From: Pratylenchus scribneri
Taxonomy: Eukaryota > Nematoda > Chromadorea > Rhabditida > Pratylenchidae
Reading direction: 5' to 3'
NCBI GenBank assembly: GCA_030063045.1
Contig: JAQSEB010000199.1
Coordinates: forward strand, 27,046-91,045
Length of the DNA stretch: 64,000 nucleotides
The notes under the pieces are model-generated. The model searched no databases and was not told where the DNA came from. It saw only the letters and a list, made by a program, of their open reading frames with translations. Below are positions 11,485-23,925 of the stretch, piece by piece. Position 1 is the stretch's first letter. Every line of letters begins with the position of its first letter. Both the position numbers and the translations under genes were made by a program.

Positions 11485-14400
11485 CTAAATTTTTTCAAAT
11501 ACCATTGGCATGGCAACAATCACATTAACAGTTGACACTCTATTGCTGTTGGAGTGTCGAACTGCTTTACTTTCTATTTTTTCCTGCCTTGGGAAAAACC
11601 ATTTGATTAAACCTTTTGGCGCTAAAAATAAATATAAAATTTTTAATTTATTTCTCATCAATTTACATAAATGGAATGATTGTTTCCGATGATTTTGGCA
11701 TTTTTCATCAATTTTGCCATACATTTTCAATTGAACATCGGTGGACAATTGCAAATCAGTGAAGGAAACTGACTTTTGTTGTGGGGGAATTCCATTGTTG
11801 GAATTCAAGGAAATTACACTGATTCGAGGCCCAAAATTTTCTGAAATATTTGAAAAATAATTTTAGTAATTCAATTTAATGTCAAATTTTCTGAAATAAT
11901 TGAAAATAATTTTAATTTTTAAGGATTGGCTATTGGTAAATTATTGCGTCTTCTGAATAATTAAAGGAATCGTTGATAAAATGATAAGGAAATTGAAAGA
12001 AAATTGAGGAATGAAAAAATGATGATCGAGATTCGAGAATATTGAATAAATTCAGAAAGAAGAAGTGGGAATTGGATTATAATTTTACCTAATTAATTTC
12101 GCATGTTTTGTGTTTTAGCTAATTAATTCCGCCTTCCAATTATTCTTTTCATATAATTTAAAGATTAAATTATTAAAATATGTTAAAATGATACTTTTTA
12201 TGCTTAAACTTTGATTAGCTCTTTCGAATGTTATCATCAATTTTGTGATTGTGAAAATATGCACCAAACATTTGATTTTAATTAAAATTGAAATTGGAAG
12301 GTATCGAAATGCCCTTTGTCTTTCCCTCAATTCCCCTTTTCATTCTTTCCTCATTTCCTTGCTCCTTCCATTTAAAATTAAAATCAAAATGGACTCGATT
12401 GGTAGTCGGCTTGGTCTAGTGGTGTGCCTCCTCGTCTTTAGGAGCATACAGATCCACACTAGCGCTGAGTTCGACCCCGTTGCGACCAATCATTATTGGA
12501 TCTAATGATTGGGTGGAAATCTCTGTGCAACGTGGCTATTGGATGTGGTCAGAGCGAAACCCTTCGGGTCATAGTGAAGCCCTCCAATAGGACCACAGGT
12601 CAGGTGAATTCACTCTGACTTGTTCACGGGCGGTGTGTGCTCGGTCGCGGCCCAAGTGCGAGTGGATCAGCCTCGTACGTAAGCTGGCGGGTGTAGAACT
12701 TAAGTGCTAGTCTCTCTGATCGGGGATTGGCCGGTGGACGGGTTTCGGCCCTCCACCACTACATTAATGCACTTTTTTAGTTTGATTTTGAATTTTCTTT
12801 TTGTTTTAATAAAAAGATGATTGTGAGATTAATGGTATTGGATGGTTTTGAATTGTTGAAAGATGAAGAAAATCTTAAATTGAATTTATTTTTCATATTT
12901 ATACACATGGATTTGTGATGGGAAAAGGCAAAAATATATATTTAAAAGGGATGGCAATATATTTATGGTTGATTTATTTATATTTCCAATGAATTATTCT
13001 AAAATTTTTTGAATTAATTGAAAATAATTTTAATTTAATTTAATTCTAAATTTTCTAAATTAAAAAATAATAATTTTTAATTAATTAATTCCAAAATTTT
13101 CTGAATTAATGAAAATAATTTATTCTTTATAATTTAATTTAAATCACCAACCATTTGGAAGAATCACGGAAAATTTATTCGAATTGTTTGCTTCTTCATC
13201 TGTAAAATAATTAAATTAATAAAAATAATAAATTGAGGCCAACTTTGAATCCACTCAACAATTTTTGGTCGAACAATGAATTGAATAATGATGGCGGACA
13301 ACTGATGCAAAGTGAGAGCCAAAATGGAATTTCAGAAAGACCCAAGACTGAAAATAAGAATTTTAAAATAAACATAAATTTTAAAATTTAATATTCATTT
13401 AAAATATGTAAAAAATGGTGCAATTTGAATTTGAAAAAAAATATGAGCAAAAAAATTAGGCCAAAATCGGTGAATTTTTCGTTTTTGGCCATACATAATA
13501 TTCTGTCCAATTAAGTTTTTTTTATTCAATTATTTGATATTAAAATTTTTCGAAAATAAAATTTAATACAATGGTATAAAGATTTTATTAATAGACTGTA
13601 GAATTATTGATACCGAAAATTGGCTTAAATATAAAATTCGGTTATAATTAAATAAAATAATTTTTAAATTATTTCAATTTTTAAATAAATTTATTTTCCT
13701 TATAAATTCTAAATCAATTAAATGAAAATTTCTTCAAACTTTTGAATTTATTTTTCAATAAATTTTTCTACCTTTTGAACCACTATAGGTCACGGCGAAT
13801 GTGTTGAATGCAATAGAGAAGAAATAAAAAATTGGCAATGCCCGAAGGCCACATTTTAATGGATTTCTCTGAATTTATAAATATTTTCAAAAATAAAATA
13901 TTAAATTTTACCCTTCTGAGTACTCCAAAATCCACAATCATGTACAAACAGGCAGAAACAATGCCAGAAAATACGGGTGAAAATACCTGGAAAATATTTC
14001 ATTTTTTAATTTCCAATATGAAATTCAAATTTTTGATGTGGCCAAAAATTTAAAGACAATAGGAAAAATTTTTATTTGGGGCAATTTTATACTAAAGATG
14101 AATAGCTATTATATTATTTAAATCATATTGGGCCATATTGGTAGATTTTACCAATATTTACAAATATTTCTATGGTAAATGTTGACAATTAGCTTACCAA
14201 GATGGTCATTAATTTAAAAAATGGAGCCATTTTTCCTTTTTAGCTTTTTTACTATCCATAAATTTTTTTTGAAAAATAATTTTTGAAGATTTTAAATTTT
14301 TTTAGCAATTAAACTCTAAAAATTCATGAAATAAAAGGAAAATAATAATAGATAAATTATAATATATTATCCTTTTAAATTCTCACCCATGAGAAAGCAA

Positions 14401-14516
14401 TGTCGCGCACTTTGGCCCAATGTATGCCAAATCCAGGGAATCAACTCGACAAAGACATTCAACCCTTTGTTTCATCGATAAAGTTTCATTTGTTTGATTG
14501 TTTACGATGCACTGGA
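11485..14516 (-). pseudogene. SLC20 (PiT-type sodium/phosphate transporter) remnants
   Basis: Minus-strand exons recognisable by the PiT pattern: about 14430-14387 (GIHWAKVRDIAFSW), 13986-13912 (VFSPVFSGIVSACLYMIVDF), 13868-13772 (NPLKCGLRALPIFYFFSIAF, ending YSGSK), about 13340-13244 (LGLSEIPFW, then IIIQFIVRPKIVEWIQ), 13199-13152, 11840-11667 (intracellular loop) and 11621-11485 (KWFFPRQEKIES). PiT proteins move phosphate into cells with sodium. The exon near 13.3 kb carries its two halves in different frames, the frame of the 14.4-kb exon has a TGA just upstream, and both the first membrane segments and the whole C-terminal permease half are missing. Exons that do join have matching phases. 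I infer a decaying gene; a strongly diverged functional gene is less likely. Confidence 0.55.
12395..12770 (+). repeat. GC-rich tRNA-derived SINE-like element
   Basis: A sharply bounded GC-rich block in AT-rich DNA, within an intron of the SLC20 remnant. It opens with a tRNA-like domain: A box (TTGGTCTAGTGG), a perfect 5-bp CTCCT/AGGAG stem with a 7-nt loop in the anticodon position, and a B box (AGTTCGACCCC). A body of about 280 nt of non-tRNA sequence follows, then a T-run near 12773. This architecture fits a short interspersed element transcribed by RNA polymerase III. No clear target duplication was found. Confidence 0.55.
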
Positions 14517-14879
14517 AATTAATAAATTTATTAAAAAATTTAATTATATTATTGAAAAAAATTAATTTTATAATTTTATAAAATAATTGTTAATTTGAAT
14601 AATTTTTATTTAATTTATTTACTTATTTAAAAAATTTAAAAAAATTTTTAATATACTGTAGAGTACTGTATTTAAAATTAATTTATGAATATTTGTCAAT
14701 TTGAATAATTCCTATTAATTAAAAAAGAATTTGTTTTTCCTAAAATAATATTTATTTATGATAATAAAATAATTAATAAAATTTATGGAATTTTTACATT
14801 GAAATGTTCCAGAAGGGCATATGTTTGTATATTTGCATTTGCTGTTAATGTGGGCACACAGGAGCTTAAAATAAAATAA

Positions 14880-16844
14880 AATTTAAATTAATAAAATTAA
14901 ATTCCTCTTTTATTGTCGATTAAATTTGAATTTTGGATGACAATGGAAAAATAAAATAAATAATTATGCCCACCTAATAATTGCTTTAAAATTTATTTAC
15001 GCTAAAAGATGAGCCTTTTCCCTTTTTCATAATTTTTTTAATTAAATCAGATTGATTGAAAATCTTTGATATAAATCGAAATTTGTTTATATTTTTTCAA
15101 TTTCAAGCATACCATCTTGACCTGCTTGCCCATCTCTTTGTTTAATTTAAATTTAAACTAAACCTAAAATAAATTGTACAAATATTGATAGATCTCGGAG
15201 AGTACAAGGGGACAGGCACAGGAAATACGCAAATCCATTGAGAGAGAATATTTGATCAGCGTATAGGAAGAATGGGGCATAAATTTACATAATTTGGAAA
15301 AAAAAGATTAACCAGACATGAAATAATTGGATGCGTGTCGATACGAAGATCAAATGTAAAATTTATAATTATAACTGAAAAATCGTAGTTTATTCCAATT
15401 GATCCTTTTACATTTTTAAATTGTTTCAGATTTGGCCGGATGCAATTTTATGAGAAAAGTGCAATTTCTGAATTTAAATTAAAGCTGAATAAAATAATAA
15501 AATTGGTCGGATTAAATGAAATGAGAGGAAATAATTGCATTATTTGTTTAGATTTATATGGAAATTTTTAATTATTTTACACTTAATCCATGGATTTTCA
15601 AATATAAGTAATTTAATGATTTTTTAGTTAAATTCATATTAATATCATTTAACTTATCTACAATTTTAGTTTGGATCTGATGAATGTAGAAATCTTGCCA
15701 GAAATTCCAAATGTAAGAGTCTCGAGTTAATTAATTTATTAACAAATAATATTAATAATACCAATAAATATTTATTTTATTCTCAAATATTATAATTTTC
15801 CTATAAAGGGTACAAACCATTTATTAATTATTTTTTAATATTTATTTAATTTTTCCCCTTACTTTTTAATCCGTTTTCGCATAAATGTAAATTGATCTCG
15901 TATAAAACATACATTTTTGGTGATTTTGTCCCACAGCCCTCATTCCCTCCCACGTATTTCCCAAATTTTTTATATTTTGTGATCGAATTCCCTTCCACAT
16001 CCGCTAATTCCACAGACATTTGGGACACTTTTATGTGAATATTTTATTTAAATTTGGTTCAAAAATGGCAAACAGATTTTCATAGAATGGAGAGAAAAAT
16101 TTATTTGAACAGAAAAAAAGATGAAACGGATAATTTTTCGCAAAATGCGGAGTCAATATTTAAATTGAAATTTTAATATTCCAACCATCCATAATTCTAA
16201 AATTAATTCTAATGAATAAATAAATTCTGTATATATTTATATTTCACTTTTTTTTAATTAATTTAATTATTAAGATTAAAAATCCAAATTATAAATATAT
16301 TATCAGCTTTGTTAAATAATTGTCAAAAATTTCTTTCATAGTAGAGAATAACGAACAATATATTTTAATAATAAAAAATATTTTTGGCTTCAGTTATAGT
16401 AAAATAATTATCAAAAATTTCCTTCAGATATACTATTTTAAAAAATAAAATTATATTTTTAACCTACTATAAAAAATAAAAATATATTCAATATTCATTT
16501 GATGTCATAAACATTTTATGGTTCCTCTATCAAAAATTTGATTTTATTTCTAAAAATTTATATTATTAATAATATAACAAAAAATAAAAATTTTAATAGA
16601 AATATTTAAATTATTAAACAATACATTTACCCAAAATTTGATTAAAAAAATACTCAAACTATAAACATTTTGTTCAATCCATAAATTGGCCAATTTGTAT
16701 AAACTACAAATTCTCCTTACAAAATCAATACCATTTTTTGAACGTTTTTAGTCTATTTATTTGACACATTGGACCTAAAACAATTTAAAGTACACAAAAT
16801 GAAATTCAATTTATTTCATTTTCAGATAATTAATCCACCAAAAA
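14880..16844. other. Divergent intergenic region between SLC20 remnants and the SLC10 gene
   Basis: Very AT-rich. An acceptor/donor-bounded frame at 15669-15713 on the plus strand and a 60-codon frame at 15846-16028 on the minus strand can be seen, but neither links to a recognised exon. A trans-splice-like acceptor (attttcag) lies at the right edge, 22 nt before the SLC10 ATG. Confidence 0.45.
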
Positions 16845-19800
16845 ATGTATATCGAAATGAATTTTAACAATTCTTCAATGGAAATGGAGCAACAATCCAC
16901 AGATGAATCGTCCACCACAAATTTATTGGCATTCTTTGAGGCCAACCGTGAATTGTTGGATCGAATATTCGTCATTTGTTTGGTTTGCCTAATCATGTTG
17001 GCCAATGTTTTGATGGGATGCGAGGTAACAATAAAAATTAATTATTTATAATTTCTTTGGAATATTTCAGTTGGATTTGAACATTGTTTTGCAAACAATT
17101 CGAAGGCCAATTGCCCCAGCAATCGGTTTTTTCACTCAATTTGCCCTGATGCCTTTGGTCAGTGCTCAGTTGAGCATTTTTTAATTACTTTTTGAAAATT
17201 CTAAGTATGTAAAATAATTTAAAAAATATAAATTAATTAAAACATTTTTAAAATATTTTAATTCTTTTGTAAATATTAAAATTAAATTTTTAAAAAATTT
17301 TTTTTATATTTTTATCAGATCTTTTTGGAGAATATTTTTTTAAAATTTTGCAAAATGTCATTAATTAATAGCTTTAGCTTTTGGGCTAGAATCCCTGAAA
17401 ATTTTTGCCAAAATTTTGACTCCAATTTCATAAAAACATCCTTTGCTGCGCAAAATTTCAATCTTCAAATCTCAAATTTTATCGTAAGATTAAAAAAAAG
17501 TGAATTTAATTGCAGCAATTTCGCATTTTTTGCCTGGCTTCCCCTTGTAATATTTCGACCCTGTTCAACATAATTCGTTTAATTTCCTCTCCACTTCTTC
17601 GTCCATTATTTGTTTTTGTTGATGGTTCTTCTTCGTCCTCCTTTTCCTCTTCAATTCTGAACAAAACTTGACTCAATGTATGGAAAAATTCGCGAACATT
17701 CAACGATGTTTTGGCCGATGTTTCAATGAAAATTAGTCCATTTTCTGCTGCATATTTCTGTAAAAAAATTTAAATGTTAAAAAATTTAAAAATAAAGTAA
17801 AAATTCAATACCAAAATTATTTAATTATTTTTTTTATCAATTTTTAAAAAAATTAATTAATTTTATTGAGGGTTATTCACCTAAGGAGGGTCAATTTTTG
17901 AATTCTTAAAAATTATAAAAAAAATTATCCGAATATTTTTTAATTCTGCTATAAAATTAAACTCAATCAATCTTTTATTTTGACGAAATTAATAGCCTAA
18001 ATTTAATATTAAAAAATTTTTAAGCTATCCTTTAGGCTCTTTCTAAGAATGTCCTTCCAAATTTAAAAAATATTAGTTATATTTCATTTTATGAAAATAC
18101 CTGTGCCTCCTTCAATTGTACTTCCCTCTGCGCTTCATCATTCACCACCAAGTCCGTTTTATTGCCCACAAATGCGATTAGCACTTTTTGATTGTCCAAT
18201 CCATTCAATTGCGCATTTCGCAAATATTCCACCCAATATTTTGCTTGCACAAATGAGTTCTTAAAATATAAATTTTTACAAATTTTTCAACAAATCAGAC
18301 CCTATTAGAAATGTCATAGACAACTATGGCCGCTTTTGCCCCCCGAATGTACATTGGGGTTATCGAGCGAAAACGTTCCTGAAAAAATGATAAAATTAAA
18401 ATAATTTATTTAATTTTTTTTAATCAATTTAAATTATTCAACCAATTTTTCGATCATAAAAATTCCCTTTCCCCTTTTCTCCTAAACCTGATCCAATTTC
18501 CCCGCACACCTGTCCAGCGGTGTCCCAAATTTCCAACTTTATTTTTGTGGATTGTCCATCTCCGTGTTCCAACCAAATTGTTGGCAAAAAGAAGCCGGCC
18601 CCAATTGTGGAATCGAATTTCTCATTGAATTTGTCTTTGGCAAATCGAAGTGCCAATGCCGATTTGCCAACACCGGATTCGCCCAAAAGAACCAATTTGA
18701 ATTTGTAGAAAACATTTTGTCGTCGAACTGCTCGAATTGGCCGAGAATTTAACAGTTGAAATTGATGAGAATGTTCCTCCTGTTGTGCGGATAACATTTG
18801 AATTGGAATGGTGGATAGCATTTTTATTAGAATTTAAAATAAAATTTAAATGAATCAAAAATGATCTGAAAAATTTAAATATTTAAAAAAAAATAAATTA
18901 GTTTTAAGGATTTCAAAATTTTTCTCATTTTTTCTCTAAAAATATATAAATTTTGGGTTTTACACCGCAATAATTTTAACATGTTAACGAAATTTATAAA
19001 TTCAACCTGATAATTTTCTCCTAACTGTCATAAAAAGTGGTTATGGATAAAATGCATAGATTAACATATTAAATTAATCTAATTTGAGAGAGAAAAGTTT
19101 TTGGACCATTTTATATTTTTTGCCCAATTTATTTTTGAAAAAAAAACATTAATAAATAGAGATAAATAAGTTCATTCATTCTACATAAATTATACAGCTG
19201 CTTAAATAAAAATCTAATTTTAATATTTTCAATTGAATATTTTGATATAAAAATTAAAGAATGGAATTTTATGATTATTTGGGACCAAAATAACCGAGCA
19301 CATCCGCAATTGATAAAATTGTGTGGGTGAACGAAAATAAAACCAAAAATTTTTTTTGCCTATTTTCCCTGTCCAAAATTTTCCATTAACTTTTATCAAT
19401 CATTTTACAAAATGTAATTCCTCAAAAATGGGTGTGGCGATCAAAAGAATATTTTTGTCCTCAGTTCAAATTCAAACATTCATTGTTCCATTCCATTCCT
19501 TTTTCAATTTTATGGAAAGGTAAACAAGAGGGAATTTTTCAATGAATAAAATAAACCATTTTAGAGGTAAGAATCTGCTTATTTCATCGATCTTTGATAA
19601 CAATCGAATGGAATGATATCATTGACAGAAATTCTCATTTTGTAATTAAAATTTGCTTGCGAAATATTAATAAAATGAAAGGAATGTAAATAAATTTGGG
19701 AAGTAAATTGAAAGGAAAGTGTAGTAAAATTTAATGAAAATGGGGAAGAATAATTAATGAAGGAATTGACTAAATTGATTTTTGATATATTAGGGAGTTT

Positions 19801-22521
19801 ACGGAACTTTTTTGAGTAAAGGAATAAATTTCAGAAATTAGTAAAAAATTTACTAAAAATAATGACGAAATCAAAAATTAAATAAAATTACTAATTATAA
19901 GATTAAAAATAGAAAATAGAAAATAACTTTACGTCAAAAAATTTAAATGTTTATTGGTGATAGAAGATTTTGTTAACTTAAAAATGTGTGGAAAAAGTCG
20001 GTTTTTAACTTTGAACCAGAATTTTCTTAAAACCCGGTTTTGTTTTTCCATTAAGTTCAAAGTAATCAATACTTGTACATTTAAATAAAAGTTTAGAAAA
20101 TTAATAAGAAAAAGGGATACATATATTATAGAAAATTAAAAAATTAAATTAATTCAGATTACCGTAAAACTTCTATTAGAAGCCCCGGGGCTTATAAATT
20201 TCAGAGACTCTCCAGAGGGGGCTTCAAATAGAGCAGGGGCTTCAAATAGAGCGGGGGCTTATAAATTTCAGAGAGGAAAAATTGATGAAAAATAAAATTT
20301 TTCAATAAAATTTACAACAAATCAGAACAAGTTTTTACAGTCCAAAACATATTTTTACAACATTTTTTGTAAAATTTGCAACATTTTTTTCAAAACATGT
20401 TTTTGAAGATGTTTTTACGATTCCAAACATGTTTTCGGCGATTCCAAACATGTTTTTTTAGATGTTTTTACGATTCCAAAATGTTTTCGGCGATTCCAAA
20501 CATGTTTTTTTAGATGTTTTTACGATTCCAAAATGTTTTCGGCCATTCCAAACATGTTTTTCGACTATAAACATTTTTGCGAACATGTTTTCGGCGATTC
20601 CAAACATGTTTTTTAGATGTTTTTACGATTCCAAAATGTTTTCGGCCATTCCAAACATGTTTTTCGACTATAAACATTTTGCGAACATGTTTTCGGCCAT
20701 TCCAAACATGTTTTTCGACTATAAACATTTTTGCGAACATGTTTTCGGCGATTCCAAACATGTTTTTTAGATGTTTTTACGATTCCAAACATGTTTTCGG
20801 CCATTCCAAACATGTTTTTCGACTATAAACATTTTTGCGAACATGTTTTCGGCGATTCCAAATATGTTTTTTTAGATGTTTTTACGATTCCAAACATGTT
20901 TTCGGCCATTCCAAACATGTTTTTCGACTATAAACATTTTTGCCAACATGTTTTTGGAATTCACCACATGTTTTTTCTCTTAAAAACATTTTTGCGAACA
21001 TGTTTTTGGAATTCACCACATGTTTTTTCTCTTAAAAACATTTTTGCGAACATGTTTTTGGAATTCACAACATGTTTTTTCTCCTATAAACATTTTTGCG
21101 AACATGTTTTCGGCCATTCCAAACATGTTTTTCGACTATAAACATTTTTGCGAACATGTTTTTGGAATTCACAACATGTTTTTTCTTCTAAAAACATTTT
21201 TGAGAACATGTTTTTGGAATTCACAACATGTTTTTTCTCCTAAAAACATTTTTGCGAACATGTTTTTGGAATTCACAACATGTTTTTTCTCTTAAAAACA
21301 TTTTTGCGAACATGTTTTTGGAATTCACAACATGTTTTTTCTCCTAAAAACATTTTTGAGAACATGTTTTTGGAATTCACAACATGTTTTTTCTCCTAAA
21401 AACATTTTTGAGAACATGTTTTTGGAATTCACAACATGTTTTTTCTCCTAAAAACATTTTTGCGAACATGTTTTTGGAATTCACAACATGTTTTTTCTCC
21501 TAAAAACATTTTTGAGAACATGTTTTTGGAATTCACAACATGTTTTTTCTCCTAAAAACATTTTTGCGAACATGTTTTTGGAATTCACAACATGTTTTTT
21601 CTCTTAAAAACATTTTTGCGAACATGTTTTTGGAATTCACAACATGTTTTTTCTCCTAAAAACATTTTTGCGAACATGTTTTTGGAATTCACAACATGTT
21701 TTTTCTCCTAAAAACATTTTTGCGAACATGTTTTTGGAATTCACAACATGTTTTTTCCACTGAAAACATATTTTTATCATTCAAAACATGTTTGTCGTTT
21801 ATAAAATTAGAAAAAAATTTTTTGGGGGGCTTCAAATAGAGCGGGGGCTTCTAATAGAGCGGGGGCTTCAAATAGAGCGGGGGCTTCTAATAGAAGTTTT
21901 ACGGTATTTATTATTATACAAAAAATGAAAAGGAATCGAAATCGAAATTCTGCAAACAATCAATAAGCTTGTTTAACAAGGGAAGGGGAAAGAATAGATC
22001 AAATAAAAGATTGAATAAAAATATTTCTCGTTATGAAAAAATCAATAAGTTGATTGCAAAAAATCAAAAAATTATAAAATTTAAAATATTCATTAATTAA
22101 TATAGCATTTTTCAGTTGGCCTTTGCAATTTCTCTGGGCATTCTTTCCACGGAAGGCGAACATTTGTTGGCCATTGGTTTGTTCGTGACCGGATGTTCAC
22201 CCGGCGGTGGTGCCAGCAATTATTGGACAATTTTGCTGGGAGGAAATGCAAATTTATCAATCACAATGACATTCATTAGCACAATTGGAGCAATGGGTAA
22301 TTCTTTGGGTGACTTCAGAAATTTATTAAATTTTAAGAATACATTTTTAATCAATTTTCGGTTATAAATAATAACTATTTTCAAAATGCCTCTCAAAAAA
22401 TATTTATAAAAATTAATTAATAAAATTATTAGGAATAATTAAAAATATAAAATTTAATTTTCATTTAAAGAATTTTAATATTTTCCCAAAGTAATGATGC
22501 CACTCTGGATTCGAATTTTGG
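16845..22521 (+). CDS. SLC10 (SBF-family) transporter, N-terminal half only
   Basis: Exons 16845-17024, 17071-17157, 22116-22296 and 22492-22521 join in phase to about 159 residues. They encode an extracellular N-glycosylation-rich start, TM1 ([20 protein letters not shown]), [35 protein letters not shown] with the GCSPGGxxSN signature, and [18 protein letters not shown]. This corresponds to TM1 to TM4/5 of the sodium/bile-acid symporter fold. The ATG follows a possible SL trans-splice acceptor by 22 nt. Intron 2 is nearly 5 kb and contains a complete minus-strand Rab gene and a minisatellite transposon. No exon for the C-terminal half is visible before the next gene at 23.1 kb. The gene may be truncated, or its 3' exons may be too short or diverged to recognise. 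Confidence 0.7.
17506..18821 (-). CDS. Rab-like small GTPase (Rab5-type), nested in the SLC10 intron
   Basis: Four exons, 18821-18510, 18378-18301, 18259-18101 and 17757-17506, splice in phase to about 266 residues. All G motifs are present: GESGVGKSA (P-loop), switch I with [22 protein letters not shown] and ETSAK. The C-terminus is a Cys-Cys pair followed by one Asn (RNCCN), a plausible Rab geranylgeranylation signal. The ALxRFxKxxFxExxxSTIGA and APMY-like ([18 protein letters not shown]) segments are closest to the Rab5/Rab22 group, which acts on early endosomes. The insert between switch I and G3 is longer than usual, and an N-terminal extension of about 38 residues precedes the GTPase core; a second Met at residue 9 could also start. 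It lies antisense and wholly within a neighbour's intron. Confidence 0.85.
18860..20159. other. AT-rich intron sequence upstream of the Rab gene
   Basis: This part of the SLC10 intron presumably holds the Rab promoter on the minus strand. No exon, RNA gene or clear repeat was seen. Confidence 0.5.
20162..21904. mobile_element. TIR-bounded element carrying a 52-bp minisatellite
   Basis: The ends are perfect inverted repeats of about 25 bp (left begins CCGTAAAACTTCTATTAGAA), flanked by TA on both sides, as for Tc1/mariner-type insertions. Next to each end are repeated GGGGGCTTCAAATAGAGC/GGGGGCTTCTAATAGAGC words. The interior (about 20345-21790) is a tandem array of AACATG-rich units with a 52-bp period. 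Early units carry TTTTCGG(C/A)GATTCC or CGACTATAAAC words and later ones TTTTTGGAATTCACAACATG with TTTCTCCTAAAAAC. No transposase is encoded. Several long open frames here arise only from the repeat. Confidence 0.85.
20345..21790. repeat. 52-bp tandem repeat array
   Basis: Roughly 27 units centred on the palindromic word AACATGTT. Two subtypes occupy the left and right parts, suggesting that the array grew in at least two amplification steps. The right part is nearly homogeneous (units differ at ctcct/ctctt and gcg/gag), hence younger. Confidence 0.9.
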
Positions 22522-23118
22522 GTATCTAGCAGTGCTCAACCGTTATTTCAGCAAGGACAGAGAATAATTGAAAAATTAATTTCTATTTTTTGATTTTATA
22601 TTTGTTTTTTTTTTTATTATCTATATTAATGTATAAATTAGAGGAAAAATTATTGAATATTTTTGAATAAAATTTATGAGATTTCACCATGAATTTGTAC
22701 CAAAGACTAAATTATATATGAATAATTATAATTTTCATTTAAAATGATGAAAATCGAGTAAGGATTGAAAGAATAAAGATAAAATTTCACAAAAAAATAT
22801 TATATTTCCTTTTTATTCACTTCGAATTTTGACAAAAGCTAAAATCCTTTATTTATTTATGAATAATTTTATTTAAATTAATTAAAATCAAAAAGGATTG
22901 GACAAAAATTTAATTTCACACAAAAAATTATATTTACTTTTTATTTTTTAAAAATATATGCCAATAATTTTATTTTTACTCTTAATTTTTAAAAAAATAA
23001 ATATTAACTGTGTTATATATTCTATATTTAAATAAATTATCAAGTATAATAATATGTGATAGATATGAATTTAAATTCTAATTGATAAATAAATTTCCAA
23101 ACTTCTTTAATTTCATCA
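22522..23118. other. AT-rich spacer after the SLC10 fragment
   Basis: If the SLC10 gene were complete, its TM5-10 exons should begin here. I see an acceptor-like cag at 22551 but only a few open codons after it, and no transporter-like sequence. Confidence 0.5.
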
Positions 23119-23925
23119 TCAAATCCTCCCACAACATTTTCCATTGTTAGGCGTAAATCCGGTAGGGCATTCTCCATTTATTGTTTCACCAATTGCCTTT
23201 TCACCAACAGGACATACTGCGTATATTTTAAATATTTAGAATTAAAAAAATTCAGTGCCAATTTACAAACCGCCATTTAATTGAGTTTGATTGGCATTGG
23301 AACAGCAAATTAATCCGGTGGTGCAGGTGAAACCTGTAAAAATTTTTCAAACAATAATTTTTAAATATGTAAATATATTATAAATTTTATTAATTTTCTT
23401 ATAAGAAAACTTAAATTTTAGGACAAATTGGACTGTCAATACCTAATCAAATTTCAATAAAAAGAGTTTCTATTTTTTCTTAATTGTTTTTTTATCAAAT
23501 ATAGGAATGGCTATTACGAATGTGAATAACAATTAACAAATAACTAAAATTGATAATAATTCTATAATTTAATGAACCTGTTCCGCATTGAAGGAAGCGG
23601 AAACATGCTCCAGCTGGTTGTGTTCTAACAAAATATAAAATAAAATTTAATAATAACATTAATCCTTTTTGACATACCCATCCAAACAGCGAAGTGTTCT
23701 TTGCAAAAGGGCAATTGGGGCAATGGGTAATTGTTGCTGGTAGAAAAATAATGGTTGTCGGAAACGTTGAAATTGAACGGGTCGAATTCGTTTGAATTGA
23801 TATGGACTAATTCGCTGTATTTGATATGGCCGACGAAAATAAATTCCCTGGTTTTGGCATGAGGGAAATAGGAAGAAGGCGATCAAAAATATGCAAATTT
23901 TTTGAACAAATTCAGAAGAATTCAT
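23119..23925 (-). CDS. Small secreted cysteine-rich protein
   Basis: Four exons, 23925-23678, 23624-23578, 23333-23271 and 23216-23119, join in phase to 151 residues. A signal peptide (ICIFLIAFFLFPSCQ) is followed by an Arg/Gln/Tyr-rich segment, then cysteine modules: CLDG...AGACFRFLQCG, FTCTTGLICC and CPVGEKAIG...CPTGFTPNNGKCC. The spaced Cys pairs with Gly/Thr resemble the small Cys-rich domains common in nematode secreted proteins. I do not recognise a named family. The short exons each carry two to four cysteines, suggesting exon-by-exon assembly. It is expected outside the cell or in cuticle or gland secretions. Confidence 0.75.

Noticed and set aside
12614..12650. Resemblance of ACGGGCGGTGTGT to the inverse of the conserved 3' segment of small-subunit rRNA
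   Set aside because: The match is about 13 nt and flanking sequence is unlike rRNA; probably chance in a GC-rich SINE-like element.
15846..16028. 60-codon minus-strand frame (SVELADVEGNSITKY)
   Set aside because: Looks somewhat coding but no acceptor/donor joins it to a recognised gene and no family is evident.
20462..21295. Several open frames of 66-136 codons on both strands in the tandem array
   Set aside because: They are artefacts of a 52-bp repeat lacking stops in some frames; the peptides simply repeat [13 protein letters not shown] units.
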